From positions 352,490,207 through 352,554,206 of the forward strand of contig NC_077227.1 in the NCBI RefSeq assembly GCF_027887165.1: a DNA stretch of 64,000 nt, in the 5' to 3' direction. Shown here one piece after another: positions 54,848 to 64,000 of this stretch. The stretch's first letter is position 1, and the number at the start of each line of letters is the position of its first letter. The translations under genes and the position numbers were made by a program. A model generated the notes under the pieces. That model searched no databases. It saw only the letters and a list, made by a program, of their open reading frames with translations, and was not told where the DNA came from. This stretch comes from Monodelphis domestica. Lineage: Eukaryota; Chordata; Mammalia; Didelphimorphia; Didelphidae.

Positions 54848-55010
54848 GAGATTTCACTGCTGGGCATTTACCCCAAGAAGCTCAAAAACAAACAAACAAA
54901 CAAAAAGAAGCCACAGAATATTAAAGGCAGTGTTGCTTGGTAAAACAAAAAACTGGAAATAACTGAAAGTCAAAAGAATTGGGTTATATGAAAGTACTGT
55001 TGTTTCTCAA
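54848..55010 (+). mobile_element. L1 ORF2 3' fragment
   Basis: ATTTCACTGCTGGGCATTTA, CCCCAAGAAGCTCAAAAACA and CTGGAAATAACTGAAAGTCA. Confidence 0.65.
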
Positions 55011-55019
55011 ATAAGTTAC

Positions 55020-55366
55020 TCCAAGATACTTCAACTCTTAATTAGCCATTTTCTCTGGCTATCCTTCATGCCCTGAATGTTCTCCCTGCTCATTCCTCCT
55101 TCTCCTCTCACTGTTTCCTTGGCTTCCTTCAAATTGCTGCTAAAATCTCCTCTTCTACTGGAAGTCCTTCCTGGTTTATTTGCCTTCCCTCTATGGATTA
55201 TTTCAAGTTATCTTGTATATAGCTTGGTTGTACATAATTGTCTTGCATATTCCTACCCATTAGAATATGACTTCCTAGCAGGCAGGAATTGTTTTTGGCT
55301 TTTCTTTATAACCCCAGAGCTTAGAATAATGCACAACATATAGTAGATGTTTAACTGACCAAATGA
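55020..55366 (+). repeat. L2 LINE 3' end
   Basis: CTGGCTATCCTTCATGCCCT, GGAAGTCCTTCCTGGTTTAT, CTAGCAGGCAGGAATTGTTT and ATATAGTAGATGTTTAACTG. Confidence 0.7.
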
Positions 55367-55690
55367 AATATTATGAAACTATATGAAAACAATGAATATA
55401 TATGAGTTCAGAGAAACATGAAAGACTTGAACCAATACAAAGCAGAATAAAGGAAACAATAAACATGACTATAATTATGTAAATAAAAAACCAAAGTAAA
55501 GATAAACACTTATAATAATAATCCTTAATCTTGTTATAAAAAAAACAAACAGAAAATATACTATATGCAAACACCAATATACCCAAAAATTTATAAATAA
55601 GACCAAAAGCCATTCCCCAATAGCTTAAGTGGCCAAAATGTACCAAAAGTTTTCAGAAGAACTACAATCAACAGCTATCTTTTCTGTTTT
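55367..55690 (+). mobile_element. L1 ORF2 fragments, rearranged
   Basis: 55367-55500: ATATGAGTTCAGAGAAACAT, GACTTGAACCAATACAAAGC (late ORF2). 55530-55680: AAAAGCCATTCCCCAATAGC, AGTTTTCAGAAGAACTACAA (earlier ORF2). The order is not collinear, so at least two insertions or a rearrangement. Confidence 0.55.
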
Positions 55691-55691
55691 T

Positions 55692-55894
55692 GTTTTTTTA
55701 AACCCTTACCTTCTGTCTTGGAATCAATACTGTGCATTGGTTCTAAGGCAGAATAGCAGTAAGGGTTAGGCAATGGGGGTCAAGTGACTTGCCCAGGGTC
55801 ACACAGCTAGGAAGTGTCTGAAGTCATATTTGAACCTAGGACCTAGGATCTCTAGGCCTGGCTCTCAATCCACTGAGCCACCCAGCTGCCCCCA
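55692..55894 (-). repeat. SINE1-type SINE, full length
   Basis: TTAAACCCTTACCTTCTGTC, GTGACTTGCCCAGGGTCACA and CCACTGAGCCACCCAGCTGC. Confidence 0.93.
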
Positions 55895-55911
55895 AAAGTA
55901 ACAAGAGAGAG

Positions 55912-55940
55912 AAAAAAACAAACAAACAAACAAACAAACC
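55912..55940. repeat. (AAAC)n microsatellite
   Basis: About six AAAC units. Confidence 0.9.
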
Positions 55941-56021
55941 ACAATACTTGAATTAACATCAGCCTGGCACTGTGGTAGAAAGACATCTTAGAGTCATTAA
56001 GACCTGGGTTCAAGTGACACA

Positions 56022-56227
56022 TCTTTTTTTTTTTTAACCTTTACCTTCCATCTTGGAATCAATACTGTGCATTGGTTCTAAGGCAGAAGAGTGGTAAGGG
56101 CTAGGCAATGGGGGTCAAGTGACTTGCTCAGGGTCACACAGCTAGGAAGTGTCTGAGGCCACATTTGAACCTAGGACCTCCCATTTCTGGGCCTGGCTTT
56201 CAATTCACTGAGTCACCCAGCCGCCCC
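56022..56227 (-). repeat. SINE1-type SINE, full length, inside a CORE-SINE head
   Basis: TTTAACCTTTACCTTCCATC, GTGACTTGCTCAGGGTCACA and CACTGAGTCACCCAGCCGCC. A CORE-SINE head (about 55960-56021) precedes it. Confidence 0.93.
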
Positions 56228-56539
56228 CATGTCTTTTCCTTTTGAAGAGGTAGAAAGCTATGGTGGTGTTGTATAGACTAATTTTCAATGGTTTCAATTG
56301 TCTCATATTCTCTGACTTCAATATCTAAAATTCTAGAATCTTAAAGGAAAGTAAGATTCTTGGGTGGAAAAGGTGAGCACTAAGTACATCCAGAAATGCC
56401 TGGGATGAAGGAGTAAAAAAAAGTCATCAATAAAAAAATTTTTTTTAATTATTATGAATTGAATAACTGTTAAATAACAATGAAGAAAAATATAAACTAA
56501 AAGTAAAATCTTAAAGCCCTTAGAAGTTCCTAAGTTGAG

Positions 56540-56570
56540 GTATATATATATATACATATATATATATATT
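56540..56570. repeat. (TA)n microsatellite
   Basis: Interrupted TA run. Confidence 0.85.
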
Positions 56571-56697
56571 CTTCAGAAGGTAAAAGAAACTTTCAAGGAA
56601 GTATGGAGAATATCTATAATAATAAAAGGAGGAATATTATAATATCTCTGAAAAATGTGAAAAAGACAATTGGGCTAATTTCTACTGATTAAAACCA

Positions 56698-56902
56698 GGG
56701 GGTGACCTGGGTGGCTCAGTGGATGGAGAGTCAGATCCAAAGATGGGAGGTCCTGGGTTCAAATCTGGTTTCAGGCACTTCCTAGCTATGTGACCCTGGG
56801 CAAGTCACTTGACCTCCACTGCCTACACCTTACCACTCTTCTGCCTTGGAACCAATATATAGTATTGATTCCAAGATGGAAGGTAAGGGTTTAAAAAAAA
56901 AC
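56698..56902 (+). repeat. SINE1-type SINE, full length
   Basis: GGGTGACCTGGGTGGCTCAG, GACCCTGGGCAAGTCACTTG, tail TTCCAAGATGGAAGGTAAGG. Confidence 0.93.
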
Positions 56903-56904
56903 AA

Positions 56905-57460
56905 ACAAATAAATGAGATTTGAATATGGAACTCTTTTCATACTGAGCTAGAAGAAAATCTACAACAACCCACTGAAAGATGAATAAACTGAATTCCAGA
57001 AGAAAGAGAGCTTCTGAATTGATTTCCAAACAATGAAGTTACCAGTCATCTGGTAGACCCTTGGTAAAGCATGTCCCATTATTACTGAATGTTCTCACAA
57101 GGCCTGAGTTCTATTCATAACAAATGATCTTTGTGAATCAGGACTCTCAGTCCTGTTCTCAATCAAATCCAATGCAAGAAACAAATTGTAGATTCAGCAT
57201 GATATTGGGTAGCCCTTTCAAAAACTATACTGAGAATAAAATTATCTGTTGACAAGAAAGAGCATCAAAAAGACTATAATTTATTTGATTCTGTTCTGAT
57301 AAATATTTAAAACTTTATGGTATTAAAATGTATGCTGAATAAAATTTTCTTTATGAAAAATTAATCAATTTTATTTCTTATTCCATATGTATGATAAACT
57401 ACAGAACTTATTTTCTTTCACAGTGACTAGGGGATACAAGAAAGTAAGCAGGCAGAAAGG
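56905..57460. other. ATOX1 intron 1 (inferred), AT-rich, nothing recognised
   Basis: AT-rich sequence, possibly decayed LINE; no element is supported. Confidence 0.3.
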
Positions 57461-57464
57461 CTAC

Positions 57465-57700
57465 AAGCATTATTAAGCATTTATTATGCACAAGGCATTG
57501 TGCTAATCACTAGGGTTTATAAAAACACAAGCAGACAACCCCTTCTCTTAAGTTTACATTCTATGGGGAAAGATAATTCATAAATGATAAATGAAGAGAG
57601 GATGAAGCAGATGGCAAGAAAAGACACCCAAGGGGGCATGGGAGTACAATCAGAAGCAATGGCTGGCTCAAGCCTGTCCCTAAAATGAAGGTTCCAGAAG
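57465..57700 (-). repeat. L2 LINE 3' end, antisense, diverged
   Basis: CATTATTAAGCATTTATTAT, AGGCATTGTGCTAATCACTA and TTTACATTCTATGGGG. Confidence 0.55.
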
Positions 57701-57950
57701 AAACTCATCAGTAGGAGAAGGGAGCCAGCCCGGTGGAGAGATGTCCCAGAGCAAGAAGAAAGGTTTACTGAAGGCTAAGATAAGATGTAGGGGAACTGAA
57801 AAAGATTGGGAAGTCCTGCCTTAGAATTTAAAGATGGTAGACCCAAATAAGTCATCAAAAAACAATCAGTTGCTAAATCACAGAACTGGTTTTGCTGATT
57901 TTCCTATGCATACATGTAGGTCTTTCCTCTTCTTTATTTGCTTTTATCTT

Positions 57951-58470
57951 AAAATATCATGATGACCATCGAATGGGGAATGGCTGAACAAACTGTGGTA
58001 TCTGTTGGTGATGGAATACTATTGTGCTAAAAGGAATAATAAAGTGGAGGAATTCCATGGAGACTGGAACAACCTCCAGGAACTGATGCAGAGTGAAAGG
58101 AGCAGAACCAGGAGAACATTGTACATAGAGACTGATACAATGTGGCACAATCAAATGTAAAAGACTTCTCTAGTAGCAGCAATGCAATGATCCAGGACAA
58201 TCCAGAGGAACTTAAGGAAAAGAATACTATCCACAACCAGAGAAAAAACTGTGGGAATAAAAACATGATAGATCACATGGTTCAATGAGGATGATTGGGG
58301 ATTTTGACTTTAAATGATCAATCTATTGCAATATGGAAATAGGTCTTGATAAATGATACATGTAAAACCCAGTGGAATTGCTTGCTAGCTCTGGGAGGGG
58401 GAGGGAAAGAACATGAATCTTGTAACCATGGAAAAATATTCCAAATTAATTAATTTTTAAAATGTCATGA
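57951..58470 (+). mobile_element. 5'-truncated L1 3' end with 12-bp target duplication
   Basis: AAAATRTCATGA flanks the copy at 57951-57962 and 58459-58470. Body: GGGGAATGGCTGAACAAACT, AACCAGGAGAACATTGTACA, GAGAAAAAACTGTGGGAATA and ATCTTGTAACCATGGAAAAA. Confidence 0.8.
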
Positions 58471-58661
58471 CTTTGACCAGTCTCCAAATACTGTACATTT
58501 AGTTTTCCTTTTTTTTTGGCCTTACATCTAGACAAGCTATGATTACTTCTATATAGGTAGCTTTTTATTTCTCATTACTTTGAGGTGATAAAAATCCCAG
58601 TTCCTTTTTGGAATATGCAATAAAATTAAAGTATCTAAAAGCACAACTGATTTTATGCCTT

Positions 58662-58857
58662 TTTTTAAAAGACCCTTCCATTTTCCTTCCATCTTGGAAT
58701 GAACACTGTATATTGGTTTCAAGGCAGGAGAGGTAAGGGCTAGGCAATGGGGGGTAAGTACCTGGATACTGGTAAGTATCCAGGGTCATAGAGTTAGGAA
58801 GGCCACATTTGAACCCAACCCAAGGACCTCCTAACTCTGGCCCACCAAGTTACCCCC
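58662..58857 (-). repeat. SINE1-type SINE, diverged
   Basis: CCTTCCATCTTGGAATGAAC, GGTAAGGGCTAGGCAATGG and CACCAAGTTACCCCC; the middle has a small TACTGGTAAGTATCC duplication-like change. Confidence 0.8.
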
Positions 58858-59107
58858 AACCTCGTGCTTCTTATTACATATGGTCCAACTGCTTTCCAAA
58901 ACGTCTGCAGCAGTGACAAGTGGCAGCACAAATAGAGTGTATCTACTGTTTCCTCTTGATGAGCTTCCTAAAGCCTTCCCACTACAGGATAGGACCCTCA
59001 GCAGATTATCTGGACCAGCCTTCCAAGATGACAGAGAAAAGTGAAGAGAGAGAAAAGATCTTCCATTCTATTAGAAAAGTTCCTCCTAAATCTCTTCCAT
59101 AAGATAT

Positions 59108-59266
59108 CCTCCATCAATCAACAAGGCACCAAATGCCTACTATGCATCATGTACCATGCTAGGCACTGGAAACACAAGTACAAAGAAAGAAACAATTCCA
59201 GCTCTCAATCGGTGAGTCTAATGGGAGACATAATGAATATATATAAAAATACAAATAAATTTATAC
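59108..59266 (-). repeat. L2 LINE 3' end, antisense
   Basis: CATCAATCAACAAGGCACCA, CCATGCTAGGCACTGGAAAC and AATTCCAGCTCTCAATCGG. Confidence 0.7.
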
Positions 59267-59267
59267 A

Positions 59268-59900
59268 GAAGGGGAAGCTAAGTGGCTCAGTGGATTGAGT
59301 GCCAGACCTAGAGACAGGAGGTCCTGGGTGCAATATCTGACCTCAGACACTTCCTAGCTGTGATCCTGAGTGAATCAGTTAACTGTTATTGCCTCATGGC
59401 CTAGCGCTTACCACTCTTTTGCAGTAACTGTATTAGTTGTCTAGTGGTACATAGTAGGGGCTGTGTAAAGGGAACCCCCTCCCCACCCTAGGGTCGTCTG
59501 ACCTGCGTCCCTGCACTTTGAAACTGGATATCACATGAATGCACAGATGATGTGTCCAGGCCAAAAAAAAAAGGGGGTGTGGGGGGCGTGCTCTCTCTAT
59601 TCCCTTGGGCAGTGGTGGCAGAAGACCATGGCTGAGAGAGATAGTCATGTAGAGAAACAGGTGGTTAGAATTAGATTAGAAATAGGCTTTAATGTCTATC
59701 TGCTTTCTTTATTCAAGTAATATTAATTAACTCTATGGAAACGAAGAACTAGGACTTTTTAATTTAACTTTTAACAGGGCTTAGTGCCTTGTTGACTGTT
59801 GATTAATTGGTGGAGGATACTCTATAGCAGATACTCAGAAGGAACTTTTCTTTACAATCATATTATTGATTCTAAGACAGAAGGTAAAGGTTTACAGGAA
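59268..59900 (+). repeat. SINE1-type SINE, split by a 430-bp insertion
   Basis: 5' part: GGGGAAGCTAAGTGGCTCAG to GCTTACCACTCTTTTGCAGT near 59430. 3' part from 59861: TATTGATTCTAAGACAGAAG GTAAAGGTTT. Confidence 0.85.
59436..59860. mobile_element. Unidentified insertion inside a SINE1
   Basis: TATTA occurs at 59431-59435 and 59861-59865, consistent with a 5-bp target duplication. The insert begins GTTGTCTAGTGGTACATAG, has a GC-rich first half with a 10-A run followed by AAGGGGGTGTGGGGGGCGTG, and ends TTTCTTTACAATCA. It lacks clear terminal inverted repeats and coding content. It could be a short LTR or a composite; not assigned. Confidence 0.45.
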
Positions 59901-60245
59901 ATCATTATACACAGTAACTGAAACATTGGGCTACTTTGCTACTATTAGCAATGCAATGATCCAGGGCAATACCAAGGGACCTATGAGAAAGAATACTATC
60001 CACATCGAGAGAAAGAATTGGTAGAATCGCAAAAGAAAATATATGATTTATCGTTGTTTATATGGGTATATGATTTGGAGTTTTGATTTTAAAACATTAC
60101 TCTATTACAAAAATGAGTAATATAGAAAGAGGATTTGAGTCATAATATATGTATAACCCAGTAAAATTGCTTGCCAGCTACAAGAGAAGGGAGGGAAGAG
60201 AACATAAATCATGTAATCATGGAAAATTATATTTAAAAAAGAAAG
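59893..60245 (+). mobile_element. L1 3' UTR fragment
   Basis: AGCAATGCAATGATCCAGGG, ACTATCCACATCGAGAGAAA and AACCCAGTAAAATTGCTTGC. Confidence 0.75.
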
Positions 60246-60335
60246 TAAAAGTTTAAAAAAGTAACATTGAGATACTAGAAGGACAGTGAAATCTACAGAA
60301 ACAGAGAAGTCTGGAAGAAGGAAGGATCTTTCAAT

Positions 60336-60539
60336 CAGGGATTCTTAATCTAGTGAACCTGAACTTTAAAAAAATATATTTTGATAACTATTTCCATTTT
60401 CTATTTTTAACTGGTTTAGTTTGTAATCCTATATATTATTTTATGCATTTAGAAACATTATTCTGTGAAATACATTGGTTCTTTTTTTAAATCAAACTAC
60501 CAAAGGTGTTTGTGACACAAAATAGATTAAGAATTCATG
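60336..60539. mobile_element. hAT-like MITE, complete, about 204 bp
   Basis: Ends CAGGGATTCTTAATCT and AGATTAAGAATTCATG form an inverted repeat; internal TATATTATTTTATGCATTTA is shared with the copy at 2084. Confidence 0.6.
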
Positions 60540-60599
60540 AAAAACGGGGAAAGATAATAATTTCAGTTTCAGATAAGACTGACTTTAACACCTATAGTC

Positions 60600-61090
60600 T
60601 AAAAGGTCCAGTGTTCATTTGGTAGGCTACAGGGATAAAGCTGGGGAGAGCCTGGGTTAGGATATATAAATTTGGGAAATATCTATGTTGAGATAGTAGT
60701 TGAATCCACAGGGTCTAATAAGGGGTCCCAAGAGAATGTGCATACAGGTAAAAAAGAAGATGGTCCAGGGTTTGGGGAAAACCCCATATTTAGGGGGTAT
60801 GATGATCTGTCGATAAGAAATTGAGGAGTCTGATCAGACAGGTAGTAAATTAACCAGGAGAAAGCAGTTGGGAAAGTTCAAAAGAGGAAAGGGTATCTTG
60901 GAAGACGGAGTGGTCAACAATATCAAATTTAAAAGATCAGTTAAAAAGGATTAAGGATAGGAAAATAGACCACCAGATGTGGCAATTAAGAGGTTACAGG
61001 TAACTCTGGAGAGAGCATTACTAATTGAGTGATGAGGTCAAAAGCTAGATTTCAAAAGGATGAAGAGTGAATTAAAGGAGAGGAAGTATA
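60600..61090. repeat. Second copy of the unassigned long repeat
   Basis: ATATAAATTTGGGAAATATC followed by GTAGTTGAATCCACAGGGTC parallels 47718-47765; further on GGCAATTAAGAGGTTACAGG and AGAGAGCATTACTAATTGAG. Confidence 0.4.
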
Positions 61091-61207
61091 GGCACTCTAT
61101 GCAGACAAATTTTTCTACCTTCAGTTCTTTTTCTGAACCAAGGTAAGCCCTAATCTACTCATTAGTTTTCAAAGGACAAACAGCTGGTTGCAGATAGAAA
61201 TCTTATA

Positions 61208-62138
61208 AGGCATACATGCATACTTTGTTTTATTGCACTTATGGCACTTAGTAGATATTGCATTTTTTAGAAATAGAGGGTTTGAGGCAAGTCTACTGGT
61301 TCTGTTTTTCTTTCTTTTTTCCTCTAAATTTTTAATTTTATTTTTTCAGTTACATGCAGAAACAATTTTTGATGATGGTTCTGTGACTTTTTAGAATTCA
61401 GGTTTTCTCCCTCTCTACCCCTGTTCCCCCCTACCAAGAGTCTCATATAGGTTACACCCATACTGGCACCATTTTTTCAACTGCATGTGCTCACATCATG
61501 TCTTTCACATTTTGGTAATTCTTGAAAAATTTCAATCTTTTCCATTATTATTATATCTGTTATGGTGATCTGTCATCAGTGATCTTTGATGTTACTATTG
61601 TTAATTGTTTTGAGACAATTGATAAATATGTTCTGATTGCTTGTTCACCTCTCTCTCCCTTTCCCTCAAGCCTCCTTCCTTTTCCCCTGAGATAGAACAA
61701 TATTGAAATTAGACCAATTAATTAGTAACCCTACAACGGCCTCTAAGTGTTCAAGTGAAAAGAAGAGTCAATTGATGCCACAAACTTCACAGCTGTTTTA
61801 TTTTTTTAAATTGCCACCACCATCCTATCTTCAGCAACCACCACCTGGATTAGCCAATAAACTTTGTGGCACTGCCCTCTGATAGAAAAAGATTACAATT
61901 CACTGAAGACTCAGATGATGGTTAGCATTTTTTAGCAATAAAGTATTTTTAAAATAAAGTATGAATGTTATTTTTTAAACATAATATAATTACACACTTA
62001 ATAGACTACAGTATATTGCAAATATAACTTTTGCGACTTTTTGGGAAACCAAAAAATTTATGTGACTCACTTTACTGTAATATTTACTTTCCTGCAGTCA
62101 TCTGAAACCAAACCCCTGATATCTCCAAAGTATGCCTG
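61208..62138 (+). mobile_element. Tigger1-like (pogo) DNA transposon, internally deleted and split by L1
   Basis: Left end AGGCATACATGCATACTTTG follows a TA; right end CTCCAAAGTATGCCTG. Internal landmarks TTATGGTGATCTGTCATCAG, TTTGATGTTACTATTGTTAA, CCTCTAAGTGTTCAAGTGAA and GATGATGGTTAGCATTTTTT follow the Tigger1 order. The start of the transposase frame is lost (ATG to ACG near 61737) and nearly all of it is deleted between GTGAAAAGAAGAGTCAATTG and the 3' part. An L1 fragment (61300-61460) interrupts the left arm. Confidence 0.85.
61300..61460 (-). mobile_element. L1 3' UTR fragment inside the Tigger element
   Basis: TTTTTCAGTTACATGCAGAA, GTTTTCTCCCTCTCTACCCC and TCTCATATAGGTTACACCC are antisense L1 3' end. 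TACTGG at 61294-61299 and 61461-61466 looks like the target duplication. Confidence 0.7.
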
Positions 62139-62342
62139 GGTAGACTCCAGACCTCTTTCCTTCCTTCTCTCTCTTTCTTACAACACAAAAGGCAGAATCA
62201 TCAGACTTATTTTCCACTGGGGTCATCTTCAGCTCAATGTTAACAGGAGGTAAACCAGAATGAGTTTCTATACTATGCCTGCCACTCAAGTCTGGGGTTA
62301 TTAGTCTCAGAAAAAGAAATGAGATCCTCAAAATTACAAAAA

Positions 62343-62500
62343 CAGGGGTTGGAACTTTTCTGTATCACAGACCTCTTGGGAAGTGTGCTGAAGCCTATGG
62401 ATCCCTTCTTAGAACAATGTTTTTAAATGTTTAAAATAAAATATATAGGTTTAGGAAACCAATTTTATGGAAGTAAAGTCATCAAAGAAATTTTTTTCAA
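62343..62500. mobile_element. hAT-like MITE fragment
   Basis: CAGGGGTTGGAACTTTTCTG, GATCCCTTCTTAGAACAATG and AATAAAATATATAGGTTTAG match the copy at 51966. Confidence 0.55.
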
Positions 62501-62504
62501 GCTT

Positions 62505-62780
62505 CAGCTTAATAACTCCTACAATAAAGGAACTTTATAATGGGTGGGAGTCCCACCTCCAGGTATATGAGCCATGGCACATGACAGTCATGTGATTTAA
62601 ATCCAGGCTAAAACCATGGGTCCTCCTTGTTTCAGAAATTCTAGCTGCTTTCTACCATCTTGGTATCTATCCCCCCAAGCTAATCTCCTGATGGGGCCTC
62701 ACTGCTGACCCGACCTGAGATACATCTTAAGATCTAGACTAACCAGACATGTTGGGGCCCATCCCACTACAAAAACAGTT
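62505..62780. other. ATOX1 intron 1 (inferred), nothing recognised
   Basis: Unique-looking sequence with no supported element. Confidence 0.25.
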
Positions 62781-62984
62781 GCTTATTCCAATTCATTTAT
62801 TCAACAAACTTATATTTAGTATAACTATCTATTCTGGGGATTTAAAGATAAACAAGAGCCTTTCTATTCTAAAATAGCTTATAATGAGTATAATCTGGAG
62901 TATAAGCAGAAGACAAAAACAGGTACACGGTTAAAAAGACTGTACGCTATAAAGAGTATAAAGGGTAGAGGGAACTACAAGAGG

Positions 62985-63130
62985 TATCAATCAATCAATC
63001 AATCAATCAATCAGCAAGCATTTATTAAACATCTATTATGTGCCAGGCACTGGGCTAGGTGCTGGGGCTAAAAAGATAAAAGTGAAACAAACCTTAGCTT
63101 TGAAAACACTATAATTATAATTGAGCTCTG
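62985..63130 (-). repeat. L2 LINE 3' end, antisense, starting with (ATCA)n
   Basis: About six ATCA units at 62988-63013 followed by GCAAGCATTTATTAAACATC and TGTGCCAGGCACTGGGCTAG. Confidence 0.8.
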
Positions 63131-63179
63131 TGTATGTGTATATGTGTGTCTGTGCATGTGCACAAAATAGATGCTATGG

Positions 63180-63408
63180 GAGGAAGAGTGCACTTTATAA
63201 ATACTATTGCATTTGATCCTCAGACCAACTCTGGCACTGGGAGGTGGATGCTGTTATTATCTCCATTTTAGAGATAAGAAATTGATGCAAACAGAAGTTA
63301 TATGACCTTCCCAGGGCCATAAAGATAGTGTCCAAGATCAGATCTGAACTTACATCTTCCTGACTCCAGGCCCAGTGTACTATATCTACTGCATCACCTA
63401 GATGGAAT
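63180..63408 (-). repeat. CORE-SINE, near full length
   Basis: TTATTATCTCCATTTTAGAG, CCCAGGGCCATAAAGATAGT and CTTCCTGACTCCAGGCCCAG. Confidence 0.8.
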
Positions 63409-63559
63409 GTTGTATGTAAGGAACATAGAAGAAGGCTAGTCTAGCTGAATTAAAGTGTGTTAAATGATGACTAATGTGTATTAAGTTGGGTCTATGTTGT
63501 AAAACGGTCTACATTGTAAAAGGTGTTTTTTCTATCAAGCTTGCAAAAATACAAGATCA

Positions 63560-64000
63560 TTTTAGCTTCTCTCAATCACCTTCCTTACTCACTTTCCCTC
63601 ATCTCACAAGTGGAATTAGTAATCCAAATCTTGCTGATTTTAACTCTTTAATTTCTCATCTTCATCTTTTCCCTTCAACTCACACAGCCACCACCCTAAG
63701 TCAAGTTCTCCTCCAACTTCTTCAATGGTGTCCCTCTCTCAAGTCTCTCTTCATTTCAATAATCTTCCACAGTCACAACTGATTTTCCTAAAGCATGTCT
63801 AACCATGCTTCCCCGCCCCCCCCCCCCCCCCCATACACTGCAGCTTATTTCTAAGGTCAAATATAAACTTCTTTGTTTGGCCCTTAAAGCTCTTCATAAT
63901 CTAATCCTTTCCTACATCTCCAGTCTCCTTACATATCACCCCCATCGAACCCTCCATACAGACACTCTATTATCCATTCCCACTGGCCCCCTTGCCATTC
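63560..64000 (+). repeat. L2 LINE (3' coding part), runs off the right edge
   Basis: TCTCTCAAGTCTCTCTTCAT, GATTTTCCTAAAGCATGTCT, TTTGGCCCTTAAAGCTCTTC and CCTACATCTCCAGTCTCC. Contains a poly-C run at 63816-63832. Decayed, not coding. Confidence 0.7.

Noticed and set aside
54447..54867. 136-codon minus-strand frame rich in Ser, Pro and Leu
   Set aside because: It is the reverse reading of a GA-rich simple repeat next to an antisense L2.
59440..59640. ATOX1 exon 1 or a CpG-island promoter in the locally GC-rich piece
   Set aside because: It is part of an insertion within a SINE and lacks an ATG followed directly by one codon and a GT donor.

Overview
This is a window of mammalian nuclear DNA, and the organism is very probably a marsupial. 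The main evidence is about 23 copies or fragments of one tRNA-headed SINE, whose head reads GGCAGCTAGGTGGCTCAGTG and whose tail reads GATTCTAAGACAGAAGGTAA. They sit among a dense background of CORE-SINE (MIR/MAR1/MON1-like), L1, L2 and CR1/L3-like copies, as is usual for opossum-like, dasyurid or kangaroo genomes. I cannot name the species. There are no bacterial-type genes, and almost all short open frames in the window are chance frames in introns, repeats or simple sequence.

Two real genes are present, both on the minus strand and both incomplete here. (1) The 5' part of SPARC (osteonectin) lies at the left: non-coding exon 1 near 14508-14660, exon 2 with the start codon and signal peptide at 3201-3270, and exon 3 with the start of the acidic N-terminal domain at 464-529. 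The rest of the gene lies beyond the left edge. (2) ATOX1, the copper metallochaperone, lies at the right: exon 2 at 53793-53868, exon 3 with the stop codon at 45624-45794, and a non-coding last exon ending in an AATAAA signal near 43958-44155. The first exon, which should hold only the start codon and the next codon, is not visible and probably lies beyond the right edge. SPARC next to ATOX1 on the same strand matches the known mammalian gene order.

Layout: 1-463 SPARC intron 3; 530-3200 intron 2; 3271-14507 intron 1, whose promoter-proximal third is repeat-poor and holds an RFX X-box/TEAD/AP-1 motif cluster; about 14510-14800 SPARC exon 1 and its purine-strand promoter; 14.8-43.9 kb intergenic and mostly old repeats nested in each other; 43.9-53.9 kb the visible ATOX1 exons; 53.9-64 kb ATOX1 intron 1, very rich in L1, L2, SINE and a Tigger transposon.

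I found no undescribed multi-gene system. The most informative oddities are in the repeats: an L1 insertion with a 17-bp target duplication and a possible 3' transduction; a solo LTR with a 6-bp target duplication inside a SINE; an unidentified 430-bp insertion in another SINE; a 26-bp patch shared exactly by an L2 and a nearby L1; three degenerate arrays made of SINE-tail motifs; and a Tigger element deleted internally and split by an L1. All repeat boundaries are read by eye and should be taken as accurate to about 10-20 bp unless a target duplication is given.
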